Of a stretch of 64,000 nucleotides of DNA, positions 36,582 to 45,381 are shown one piece after another (positions within the stretch are counted from its first letter, which is position 1; each line of letters starts with the position of its first letter). Below the pieces are notes generated by a model that did not search any database, was not told where the DNA came from, and worked only from the letters and a program-made list of their open reading frames with translations. Source of the DNA: Pseudobdellovibrionaceae bacterium. Lineage in GTDB: Bacteria; Bdellovibrionota; Bdellovibrionia; Bdellovibrionales; Bdellovibrionaceae. The stretch is taken from the NCBI GenBank assembly GCA_013359135.1, contig JABWCN010000008.1:16505-80504 (forward strand), in the 5' to 3' direction. The position numbers were made by a program, and so were the translations under genes.

Positions 36582-38132
36582 ATGATTATAAACCTTTTGT
36601 CTCAGGACTTAAAAACAGTCACAAAAAACCAAAAAGATGGAATTTATGTTACATTTTCTTTTTCCGGTGAGGATAAAGAAAAAACAACTAACATTGTAAA
36701 TAAAGAGCTGCATGGAAGACTTGAAAAGTCATTGAGTTCTAAGTTGATTACAGGAAAGACTTATGAGACTGCAATTTATCGTGAGTTTAACTTTTCTCTT
36801 TTTTCTCATGTGGTTGTTATTGGTTTAGGGAAAAAGAGTGAGTTTAGTCACGAAGTTTTTCGTCAAGCTTTGTCTTGTGTTTATGATGCGAGCAAGTCTT
36901 TAAAAGCTGAGGATGTTTTTGTAGATTTAAATGATTTGCATTTAAAAAAACATGCTCCTGAGTTTGTTAAAGCTGCTGTTGAAGGCCTTGAATTGACCTC
37001 CTATGATTTTACAGAGTTAAAGTCAAAAAAAGCAAAACCTGGATCAATAAAATCAGCAAAAAAAGTAACTTCAGAAGAAGATCAAGAACTACAAATTCAT
37101 TTATTATTAAATGAAGCTAAAAGTAATGAAGTGAAGTTGGCTTTTGAGGAAGGATTGATTTTAGCTCAAGCAGTTAATTTTTCTAAATATTTAGGTGATA
37201 TGCCAGGTAATTTGATGACACCTACAATTTTGGCAGAAAAAACTCTAGAGGCTATTAAGGGAACAAAAATTAAAGCCACAGTTTGGGATAAGGCAAGAAT
37301 TGCAAAGGAAAAAATGGGTGGCTTGCTTGGTGTTTCTATGGGCTCAACACAAGAACCTAGATTTATTATCTTGGAATATACAGGAGCAGCTAAGTCTCAG
37401 AAACCTATTGTATATGTAGGTAAAGGATTAACCTTTGATTCTGGTGGTATTTCTATTAAACCTTCTGCAGGCATGGAAGAAATGAAGTATGACATGTGTG
37501 GTGGAGCTAACGTTATTGGAACTATCATTGCGATCGCTAAAATGAAGCTAAAGGTGAACGCTATAGCCTTGATTCCCTCAACTGAAAATATGCCAGGTCC
37601 AAGCGCTACTAAGCCAGGCGATGTGCATACTAGCCGTAATGGAAAAACTTTTGAAATCAACAATACAGATGCTGAAGGAAGATTAATTTTAAGTGATGCT
37701 TTAGTTTATGCTTCAGAGCAAAAACCAGAATTAATAATAGATGCGGCAACTTTAACTGGTGCCATGGTGGTTGCTCTTGGAAATATTCATACAGGTTATT
37801 TCACAAGAAATAAAAACTTGAAAGCTCAAATCGAAAAAGCTGCGGAAGCTTCTGGTGAGTGGGTATGGAACATGCCTCTATGTGATTATCATGTGCAAGA
37901 TATGAAGGGAACATTTGCCGACCTTTCGAATATGTCATCTGGTAAAGGGGCAGGATCAGCAACGGCTGCGGCTTTTCTAGAGCAATTTGTTGACGAAGGA
38001 ATTCCTTGGGCACATTTTGATATTGCAGGAACAGGATGGGCTGCTGGTAATAGATTAAAATACTGTACGAAAAAAGGAGCAACAGGAGCTATGGTTAGGA
38101 CTTTTGTAGAGCTCGCAAAAAGCTATCAATAA
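36582..38132 (+). CDS. pepA: Leucyl aminopeptidase, M17 family
   Basis: 516 aa with GGAG before the ATG. The C-terminal M17 domain has the two-metal motifs VGKGLTFDSGGISIKP (Lys and Asp ligands), MKYDMCGGANVIG and the signature NNTDAEGRLILSDAL; the N-terminal macro-like domain covers about 1-170. It removes N-terminal residues from peptides in the cytosol and, in E. coli, PepA also binds DNA. Divergent from clpP; both take part in intracellular protein turnover. A very strong terminator follows. Confidence 0.95.
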   Translation: MIINLLSQDLKTVTKNQKDGIYVTFSFSGEDKEKTTNIVNKELHGRLEKSLSSKLITGKTYETAIYREFNFSLFSHVVVIGLGKKSEFSHEVFRQALSCVYDASKSLKAEDVFVDLNDLHLKKHAPEFVKAAVEGLELTSYDFTELKSKKAKPGSIKSAKKVTSEEDQELQIHLLLNEAKSNEVKLAFEEGLILAQAVNFSKYLGDMPGNLMTPTILAEKTLEAIKGTKIKATVWDKARIAKEKMGGLLGVSMGSTQEPRFIILEYTGAAKSQKPIVYVGKGLTFDSGGISIKPSAGMEEMKYDMCGGANVIGTIIAIAKMKLKVNAIALIPSTENMPGPSATKPGDVHTSRNGKTFEINNTDAEGRLILSDALVYASEQKPELIIDAATLTGAMVVALGNIHTGYFTRNKNLKAQIEKAAEASGEWVWNMPLCDYHVQDMKGTFADLSNMSSGKGAGSATAAAFLEQFVDEGIPWAHFDIAGTGWAAGNRLKYCTKKGATGAMVRTFVELAKSYQ

Positions 38133-38156
38133 AATTGACCTAAAGATTAAAAAATG

Positions 38157-38205
38157 AAAATGCCGGTAAAGTGCTGATGATATTACTTTACCGGCATTTT
38201 TTTTT
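38157..38205 (+). terminator. Strong intrinsic terminator after pepA
   Basis: TGCCGGTAAAGT and ACTTTACCGGCA pair perfectly (12 bp, 12-nt loop), flanked by AAAA and a run of nine T. It cleanly separates pepA from the ABC exporter genes. Confidence 0.93.
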
Positions 38206-38224
38206 GTAACATGATTGAATTTCC

Positions 38225-39982
38225 ATGGATAGTGAAAATCAGTTATTACTCAAAAGCCCTTTGTGGTTTTACATTTCCCAAAATAAAAGACCTTTTTTTG
38301 TAGGTTTGACTTTGCTTGTTTTTAACAATTTTGTGGATTGCTTGACTCCCCTAGTTTTGAAAATTGCCATCGACTATTTAACTGTAGGAATATATGATCT
38401 AGCAGAAATTGTCAGAATATCTGCTATGTTTTTTGGAGTGATAGGAACTTTGGCTCTAACTCGTTATGGGTGGAGAGTTATTTGGGGGCGTTTCCATACT
38501 CTTTCTGCTGAGGATCTAAGAAATCGAATCTTTAATCACTATACAGTTCTTGGTCCAAAGTTTTTTACTCAGAGTTCTATTGGACAAATGATGAGTTTAA
38601 TTACCAATGATGTTCAATCTTTTAGGAATGGAATTGGACCTGGATTATTGACCCTTGTTGATGGAACTAGCTTATTATTTATCTTAATTCCGATGATGAT
38701 CTTTATCGATTGGAGTTGGACTTGGAAATGTTTGTTATTTATGCCAATTGTTCCTTTTTTAATTAATTTTATCATGAAGCAAATTTGGAAAAATTTTAAA
38801 GCTCAACAAGATCGTTTATCTGAAATGACTGGGTACACACAAGAGTTAATTTCAGGAATTCGAACGATAAAAACTTTTGCTCAAGAAGAAAATAAGAAAA
38901 ACATATTTAATCAGTATAGCAAAAGATATGAAATCGCGACAAACAAAATGAATTTAATTGATGCTTTTTTTGAGCCAGTAATGAAGTTGTCAGTAGCCTC
39001 TGGAACTTTGATATTATTTTATTTTGGAGGTATGGAGGTAATTACTGGAGTGAAAACGGTAGGATCCTTTATTGCTTTTCAAAGATATATTCAAAAAATT
39101 ATATGGCCAATGTCAGCACTTGGATTTGGTTTTTCACAATGGCAAAAAGGGATGGCAGCATTTTCTAGAATTAAAGAGCAATTAGAAAACACACCCGACT
39201 TTGCTGATGATGAGGGTTTAGATTTAAACAAAGTAGAGAGCCTTGAATTAAAAGACGTGGAATTTTATTATCAACAGAATGGATTTGGGCTAGAAAAAAT
39301 AAGTCTAAAGATTAATCAAGGTGATTTTGTTGGAATTGTTGGCCCTGTAGGAGCTGGGAAATCAACTTTAGTTCAAATTTTAACTCGTTATTTAGTTCCT
39401 CAAAAAGGTGATTTTTTGATAAATGGAATTTCTTATTCTAAATTTAAATTTTCTCAGATTTGGAAAAAAATCAAACTTGTACCTCAGGAGGCTTTCTTAT
39501 TTAGTGAGACAGTAAAAAACAACGTTATTTTTGGTGTTTCAGAAAACGTAATTAATCAGGAATACCAAGATCTGAAAATTGATAAAATTGTCGAGCAAGT
39601 AGGTATTAAAGATGAGATAATGTCTTTGCCTCATCAATTTGAATCTCAACTTGGTGAAAAAGGAGTGAATCTTTCTGGTGGACAAAAACAAAGATTAACT
39701 CTAGCTCGAGGAATTATTGCAGATGCTGATGTGATTTTACTAGATGATACATTGAGTGCTGTTGATGGAGAGACTGAGGAATTGATTCAAAATGAACTTT
39801 ATTTGGCAAATCCTCAGCAGATAAGAGTTGTCATCACTCACAGGATTAAAACTATTATAAAAGCTAGTAAAATTGTGGTTATGAATAAAGGGCGGATTGA
39901 AGCGATTGGAACCCACAAAGAATTACTTATGACTTCAGCTATTTATCGTGAGATGGCACAAATCCAGGGGGCTGAATTATGA
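38225..39982 (+). CDS. ABC exporter half-transporter, degenerate-site subunit (MdlA-like)
   Basis: 585 aa: a six-helix type-IV exporter membrane domain (about 20-310) fused to a nucleotide-binding domain. Walker A GPVGAGKST, signature LSGGQKQR and Walker B VILLDDTLSAVD, in which the catalytic glutamate (normally LDEATS) is Asp. That is the pattern of the noncanonical subunit of heterodimeric exporters such as MdlA or TM287. Its stop overlaps the start of the next gene by 4 nt, so the pair is made together. Substrate unknown; relatives export drugs, lipids or peptides. Confidence 0.92.
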   Translation: MDSENQLLLKSPLWFYISQNKRPFFVGLTLLVFNNFVDCLTPLVLKIAIDYLTVGIYDLAEIVRISAMFFGVIGTLALTRYGWRVIWGRFHTLSAEDLRNRIFNHYTVLGPKFFTQSSIGQMMSLITNDVQSFRNGIGPGLLTLVDGTSLLFILIPMMIFIDWSWTWKCLLFMPIVPFLINFIMKQIWKNFKAQQDRLSEMTGYTQELISGIRTIKTFAQEENKKNIFNQYSKRYEIATNKMNLIDAFFEPVMKLSVASGTLILFYFGGMEVITGVKTVGSFIAFQRYIQKIIWPMSALGFGFSQWQKGMAAFSRIKEQLENTPDFADDEGLDLNKVESLELKDVEFYYQQNGFGLEKISLKINQGDFVGIVGPVGAGKSTLVQILTRYLVPQKGDFLINGISYSKFKFSQIWKKIKLVPQEAFLFSETVKNNVIFGVSENVINQEYQDLKIDKIVEQVGIKDEIMSLPHQFESQLGEKGVNLSGGQKQRLTLARGIIADADVILLDDTLSAVDGETEELIQNELYLANPQQIRVVITHRIKTIIKASKIVVMNKGRIEAIGTHKELLMTSAIYREMAQIQGAEL

Positions 39983-41778
39983 GCCACAATGAATTTCTTC
40001 ATGAAGACCAGGTCAAGTCACAATTGAGCTACAAAGATTTGTATGTAAGGATAAAGCCCTATCTTAAAAGGCATGCATTAACATTAACTATTTTAATTTT
40101 TATTGTGGTATTGATGGCAGTTGTTTCCAGACTGGTACCGACCTTAATAGGATATACTGTAGATCATGCGTTGATCAAAAAAGACAAAGAACTTTTAACT
40201 AGTTTACTTATTGGATATGTTCTCTTAGAGGTATTAACAGCAATTTTAAGTTTGGTACAAATTTTTTATTTTCAAAAATTAGGAGCGCGAATTTTATTTG
40301 AACTAAGAGATGATTTAATTACCAAAATACAAACTTATCCTATTGATTATTTTAATAAGAATCCCATTGGTCGAATCGTCACTAGGGCTACTAATGATGT
40401 GGCTCAAATAGGTGAGCTTTTTTCCAATGGAGTAATAAATATATTTGTTCAAGGAGTTATCCTTGTTTCTATCTTAGTCTCATTATTTTTGATTTCTTTT
40501 AAAATAGCTATTATGACTCTTGTAAGCTTTCCAATTTTTTATTATTTAGCAATTAATTTGAGTGAAAAAACCAAGGAAACTTTACGTGAGTCAAAGAAGA
40601 AGCTTTCTCAGTTAAACTCTTTTGTTGCAGAAAATTTAAATGGAATTAGAATTGTTCAGCTGTATAATAGAATCAATGTTAATAGAAATTTGTTTCAAAC
40701 TCAGTCGGCTGCATATAAAGAGTTAAGTTTACAGTCGACAAAAAATTATGCTTTGATGATGCCTGTAATGAATTTATTTAATGCATTTATCATTACTTCG
40801 GCTTTTTATTTTTGTGGTTTTTGGGGACAAAAAGAAGGTTTAGCTGTTGGATCTATGGTTGCATTTTTTTTGCATGCGTTAGATATAGTACATCCTTTTA
40901 GAGAAATCTTGGAAAAGTACCAACAATTCCAGAATAGCTTAACAAGTGCAGAGCGTGTTTTCACTATGCTTGATGAGCCTAGCGAGATATCAATTTCCGA
41001 GAAAGAAAGTAATCTTTCATTAAAAATTTTTCCTAGTATAGAATTTAGAAATTTATCTTTTAAATACCAAAATGACTTGAATTGGGTTTTAAAAAAAATT
41101 AGTTTAATAATTACTCCAGGTGAATCTATTGCAATTATTGGTAGAACTGGAAGTGGTAAGTCTACGATGATTAATTTACTTCAGGGTTTCTATCCAGCAC
41201 CAAAGCAGAGTTTGTTCATTGGCTCTTTACCAATTGAAACTATTCCTAAAAAATGGTTAAGATCTAAACTTTCAGTAGTTCAGCAAGATAATTTTTTATT
41301 TAAAGGAACAATTTTGCAGAACATTACTCTTGAATCTCCAGATATTTCCGAGGTTAAAATTAAATCGATTGCTGAAGAGTTAGGATTAACAGAACATCTA
41401 ATACAGACTCAGAGGAATCTTTATTCTGAAGTAGAAGAAAGAGGGGCTAATCTGAGTGCTGGAGAAAGACAATTAATCGCCTTTGCCAGAATTTTAGCTT
41501 TTGAACCAGAAATTATTGTTTTAGATGAGGCAACATCAAACATTGATTCCAAAACCGAACAACTTATTCAAGCAGCAACTGAACGCATCACTAAAAATCG
41601 TACAAGTATTATTATTGCTCATCGTTTATCTACAATAAGAAACTGTAAAAGGATTTTATTACTTGATCAAGGTGAAATTAAAGCTCAAGGATCCCATCAA
41701 GAATTACTTTCCGAGTCTTCACATTATAGGGACCTTATTGAGAAGTACAATTCCTTGGATGGGGTCAGTTCCAATTAA
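39979..41778 (+). CDS. ABC exporter half-transporter, canonical-site subunit (MdlB-like)
   Basis: 599 aa with the same architecture: membrane domain about 35-330 and an ATPase domain with Walker A GRTGSGKST, Walker B IIVLDEATSNID (catalytic Glu present) and H-loop IAHRLST. Its signature is LSAGERQ rather than LSGGQ, as in MdlB and other heterodimer partners. Together with the preceding gene it forms one exporter with one competent and one degenerate ATP site. ATGA coupling upstream; terminator directly after. Confidence 0.92.
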   Translation: MSHNEFLHEDQVKSQLSYKDLYVRIKPYLKRHALTLTILIFIVVLMAVVSRLVPTLIGYTVDHALIKKDKELLTSLLIGYVLLEVLTAILSLVQIFYFQKLGARILFELRDDLITKIQTYPIDYFNKNPIGRIVTRATNDVAQIGELFSNGVINIFVQGVILVSILVSLFLISFKIAIMTLVSFPIFYYLAINLSEKTKETLRESKKKLSQLNSFVAENLNGIRIVQLYNRINVNRNLFQTQSAAYKELSLQSTKNYALMMPVMNLFNAFIITSAFYFCGFWGQKEGLAVGSMVAFFLHALDIVHPFREILEKYQQFQNSLTSAERVFTMLDEPSEISISEKESNLSLKIFPSIEFRNLSFKYQNDLNWVLKKISLIITPGESIAIIGRTGSGKSTMINLLQGFYPAPKQSLFIGSLPIETIPKKWLRSKLSVVQQDNFLFKGTILQNITLESPDISEVKIKSIAEELGLTEHLIQTQRNLYSEVEERGANLSAGERQLIAFARILAFEPEIIVLDEATSNIDSKTEQLIQAATERITKNRTSIIIAHRLSTIRNCKRILLLDQGEIKAQGSHQELLSESSHYRDLIEKYNSLDGVSSN

Positions 41779-41806
41779 AAAGACTTCCATAGAGTGGATT
41801 CTTTTA
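41777..41806 (+). terminator. Probable terminator of the ABC exporter operon
   Basis: AAAAGA..TCCA and TGGA..TCTTTT pair with a small asymmetric bulge around a 5-nt loop, overlapping the stop codon, with a T-rich end. Confidence 0.5.
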
Positions 41807-42032
41807 ATTTATAGTTTGATATTTTAGTGATTAAATTGTCGAAGCGCTTTGTTGGTCAAAGTCCATGTGTAATTAGAACCGTACAGAATCGCTGTGTAGT
41901 TACATAGGTGTCTTTATTTTAAACAGCTGTAAACTCGTTTGCGTAATTTAATTTTTTTATTTTATTGATATTTAGCAACTCTAAACATTGCCGTTTGAGG
42001 TGATTTTTTAGAATGAAAATATGTAATTTAAA

Positions 42033-42048
42033 TGGCATCCTTTCTGCA
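42033..42048 (+). promoter_or_regulatory. Sigma-54 promoter of the exported-protein operon
   Basis: TGGCATCCTTTCTGCA matches the -24/-12 element (TGGCAC-N5-TTGCA) with GG and GC at exact spacing, on the correct strand, 40 nt before the first ATG. The rest of the 309-nt gap (41779-42087) holds no gene but has short dyads that could bind an activator: AAGCGCTT (41842-41849), TGTA-GT-TACA (41895-41904) and ACAGCTGT (41923-41930), about 130-220 nt upstream of the expected start of transcription. Confidence 0.8.
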
Positions 42049-42087
42049 TTTCGTAATTTTGTATATTAAATTTAAATAGGAGAAATT

Positions 42088-43683
42088 ATGAAATCTAGAA
42101 TTTTCAAGGGTAATCTTTCAGGTGTATTGGCGTTATCATTTTTAATGCAGTTGTCTCAACCTCTGTTAGCGGCTCCGGTCGGAACAAATACAAAAGTTAG
42201 TGTGAGTCAAATGGGATATCCTGGAGTTATTAGTCAAGGGCCTGGAGTTTATAGTTATCAGCATACAGATGAAACAAGATTAAATGAAATGTATTTAAAT
42301 GTACTCAAAGAATTTTCGTTAAAAGATAGAGACTACATGCTTTCAACTGTAAAAAGCTTAGATGCTTTAATGGAAGCTTTTGTTGTCGATAATGTTAAGG
42401 AAGGATTAACCGCTTTATCTGACAACAGTCAAATTCCAGGAAAAGCTGTAGATTTAGCTGAATTTGTCGGAAAAAGAAGAGAATTTTATGCCGCTTTGGA
42501 AATCATTAAATTGAAAATAAGAAGTTTAACTGCTCTTCCAGAAGTTGGTTCAGTTAATCAAAGAAATATAGAAGTAAAGGGAACTCAAGTTTTGGTTGAT
42601 GGAAAAATAAAGGCTGATTTTTCTCCTTTAATTAAGTCCTACAATGAAGTGATCAGTAAAGTGGAATCTGGAATGGAGTCCAAAAAATTTAATATTAAAG
42701 ATCCAAATGGTGGTGGCGTAGTTATTTCTCAACAAGGTATTGCCACATTGAATGAAAAACTAACTAATCCTTACACTTTAGAAGCTATAAGTAAAATGAG
42801 ACAAGAAGCTCTGGGATTAAGAATGGTTGGCTTTCAGGAAAAGAAGGCGATTAATGATTCAGTAAATGCTTATACAGTCAGAAAAATAAGAATGGCTATT
42901 GAAACATTTGGGAAATCTGAGAAATACAGATTACAAGCTCAGGACAACACTGTTCTTCAAAAAGAAGTACTAAAAACGGTTGAGGACATTATGTTTACCA
43001 GAAGTTTAATGAGGCTGTTATATGGGGTTAAGCTAGGAACTCCAGCCGTAGTCACTTATAACAAACAAGCTTTCAATTGGGATTTTTTCTCTTCTAATAA
43101 TGAAGTTCAATTTTATAAAGACAGTGTTATCGATGGAAATCAGCAAACAGCTATGTTGAATAAAATCAATGAAGCCATAAGAACTCAAGAAGCAAGGACA
43201 AAGAATGTGTTTTCGCTTGATTCTAATATTTTAGCGAAAGTGACTTCTGCAATAACCTTTCTAAAAGGAGAAAGAGCTTTGGCTGTTATGAATACCATCA
43301 TGTTAAAAGTATTAGCAGCTGATATTGCTGAAGATATTGCACTAGATAACGTTGGAGGCTTAAGGAAATTGAAAGACATGTTTAAAGGGCGTTATTACAC
43401 TAGCGATGAAAATAGAAAGTATTATAAGCAGAAAAAAGATGAAGTGGTCGCAATGCTTGAACCTAGTATGTCTAACAATACAAGCGATGATGGTTTTGGG
43501 GATGTGAATGTTGCATCAAATGCAGGAGTTGCTGCTTTTACTTTTCCAAGTTCCATCCTAAAAAATATTAGGGCTCGCGTTGATAGAGCCAATCAACTTG
43601 ATGCTGTTATTGCTCAATATGATTCTAACTCTAAAGCGACACAAGATACCCAAAAAAGAGTTAATGCTTTAGATAATTTATAA
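42088..43683 (+). CDS. Exported protein A of the sigma-54 operon, unknown
   Basis: 531 aa. Strong ribosome binding site (AGGAG) and a clear signal peptide (SGVLALSFLMQLSQPLLAA, cleaved near residue 28-29). The mature protein is largely helical, with a short Gly/Tyr-rich segment after cleavage (MGYPGVISQGPGVYSYQH), a GGG loop (DPNGGGVVISQ) and a disordered Ser/Asn/Asp-rich part near 465-485. No cysteines seen and no known domain. It is first of three genes that are close together, all with signal peptides, expressed from a sigma-54 promoter. Probable periplasmic or surface component of an envelope structure; that is inference from context. Confidence 0.85.
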   Translation: MKSRIFKGNLSGVLALSFLMQLSQPLLAAPVGTNTKVSVSQMGYPGVISQGPGVYSYQHTDETRLNEMYLNVLKEFSLKDRDYMLSTVKSLDALMEAFVVDNVKEGLTALSDNSQIPGKAVDLAEFVGKRREFYAALEIIKLKIRSLTALPEVGSVNQRNIEVKGTQVLVDGKIKADFSPLIKSYNEVISKVESGMESKKFNIKDPNGGGVVISQQGIATLNEKLTNPYTLEAISKMRQEALGLRMVGFQEKKAINDSVNAYTVRKIRMAIETFGKSEKYRLQAQDNTVLQKEVLKTVEDIMFTRSLMRLLYGVKLGTPAVVTYNKQAFNWDFFSSNNEVQFYKDSVIDGNQQTAMLNKINEAIRTQEARTKNVFSLDSNILAKVTSAITFLKGERALAVMNTIMLKVLAADIAEDIALDNVGGLRKLKDMFKGRYYTSDENRKYYKQKKDEVVAMLEPSMSNNTSDDGFGDVNVASNAGVAAFTFPSSILKNIRARVDRANQLDAVIAQYDSNSKATQDTQKRVNALDNL

Positions 43684-43712
43684 TCTTTCTAAAATCTTTC
43701 AGTGGAGTGTTT

Positions 43713-45371
43713 ATGGACTATAAATTTAAATCGTTTCGGATTTTAGGGTTTTTAGTAACAGTTATGATGACTAGCATCTCCACTGCAAATTTTAGTGGAA
43801 ATCGTTGTAGTACACACAGAACAGGACCAGCGCCAAGTGTTTGTGAGGGAAGAACTATTCCAGCATCAAAAGCTAGGAATTTGAGAGTTAATACACAAAT
43901 GCTAAATTGCTCTGCAAATGTTGATCACTACATACGAAGGCCGCAAAAATTTGATTTTAATACTTGGGCTACGCTAGTACAAAATGGAAAAAAGCAGGAA
44001 GCCTACAATTTAAGGCGTGAACAGCAGAAAGAGATAGCTTGGAGTGGAAGTGTTCCTTTTGTCACAGTTGAAACATGGGTTTGGGAAAGTTGTGATTTAA
44101 TAACAAGTTCTTCTGAGTGTGGGACAACAACAAAGACTCGTATTTATGATTGCAGTTATACAACGTCTCGATCCTGCGATTCTAAAGGTCGTTGCACTGG
44201 TGGAAATAGAGTTTCAAAAACTTGTACTGAATCATACCAAGACCCTAATACTTGTTATGCTGATGTATCTCATAGAGAAAATTGGGAATGTAGTAATGAG
44301 ATTATGACTTACTCGGCTAAGTTTGATAGACCAAAAGATTGGACACCACAAACTCCAGGATACAAAGATCCAATTCCTAATAAGTATGATCTACTTCCGG
44401 GTGAAGTTGAGGATATTCAAGTTTTAAATAACCAAAGCATGGCCTCTTCGGTGAGCCCTTTTACTAAGGTTGGGGATGCATGGAATGAGTATAAAATATC
44501 TAATACAATTAATGGATCTACTAAGGCAAGTTGTATTCAAAATGGTAAGTACCATGCTAATATAACTATTTATACAGATAAACGAATTCCAAGTAAAAAG
44601 ACGCCAAATGCGTTTAGACTACCTCACGATTCTAAAGGTAATAAAATCTTAGCTTTATCTTCTGATACTGTTAAATTAGAAGATGGAAAAGATTTTGAAA
44701 TTCAATCAGAATCAAAAAATTCATTTATAGCTGGGCATCCCTCAGCTGTATATTTAGATGATACATCTTCTTCTATGATTACATTAATTGCAGAGCAATC
44801 ACGAAAAAATGAAGAAAGAGAAGTGCAGAAAGAAAAACTTAGTCTTGGTAAAAACAATGATTCAGCTGAGGCTTTAAAAAAAGATCCAGCTTTTTTTAAG
44901 AATACAAAAGTTAAAATTGAGTTGCTGGCAGATAATAAGTATTGGTGGAAAACAAGTTCAACCGATCCCATTGTTGTAGATGATATTGATGCTGTGGAAA
45001 TGGATTTTAGATCATTCTCAACAAATCAAGACATTGCTAGTTCTGATCTTTGGAAAATTATTTTAAATAGCAAAGTGAAAAAGAATAATAATATTTACAT
45101 GGTTAGTGACAGTAGTGAAAGAACTCTGCGACCAGATCAAAAATATTTATTAAAAATTTCTATGTATCAAAAAGGTGTCAAAGGTTTTTACAAGCAAGAC
45201 TGCGAAGAGGATTCAGAGGCTTGGGATTGTAAATGGTGGTCTTTATTTATGAAAAGAAATGAAAAAGATTACTATTCTGATCCAATAGAAATTTACTTTA
45301 AAACTCCAGAAAAAATGCAAGATGAACGAGGATTTGGTCGTAAAGTTTTAGATATATTAGATTTATTCTAA
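43713..45371 (+). CDS. Exported Cys-rich protein B of the sigma-54 operon, unknown
   Basis: 552 aa from the ATG at 43713 (TGGAG 5 nt upstream; a GTG at 43707 overlaps that site). Signal peptide (RILGFLVTVMMTSISTANF). The first 200 residues hold 11 cysteines (32, 44, 66, 127, 136, 147, 155, 161, 171, 181, 193), a spacing that suggests a disulfide-rich module; three more occur later (KASC.., QDC, WDC). Several WxxxC and SxxC patterns give a thrombospondin-like look but no family can be assigned. The remainder looks beta-rich. Located 29 nt after protein A and 10 nt before protein C. Confidence 0.83.
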   Translation: MDYKFKSFRILGFLVTVMMTSISTANFSGNRCSTHRTGPAPSVCEGRTIPASKARNLRVNTQMLNCSANVDHYIRRPQKFDFNTWATLVQNGKKQEAYNLRREQQKEIAWSGSVPFVTVETWVWESCDLITSSSECGTTTKTRIYDCSYTTSRSCDSKGRCTGGNRVSKTCTESYQDPNTCYADVSHRENWECSNEIMTYSAKFDRPKDWTPQTPGYKDPIPNKYDLLPGEVEDIQVLNNQSMASSVSPFTKVGDAWNEYKISNTINGSTKASCIQNGKYHANITIYTDKRIPSKKTPNAFRLPHDSKGNKILALSSDTVKLEDGKDFEIQSESKNSFIAGHPSAVYLDDTSSSMITLIAEQSRKNEEREVQKEKLSLGKNNDSAEALKKDPAFFKNTKVKIELLADNKYWWKTSSTDPIVVDDIDAVEMDFRSFSTNQDIASSDLWKIILNSKVKKNNNIYMVSDSSERTLRPDQKYLLKISMYQKGVKGFYKQDCEEDSEAWDCKWWSLFMKRNEKDYYSDPIEIYFKTPEKMQDERGFGRKVLDILDLF

Positions 45372-45381
45372 GAGGTTAGGT

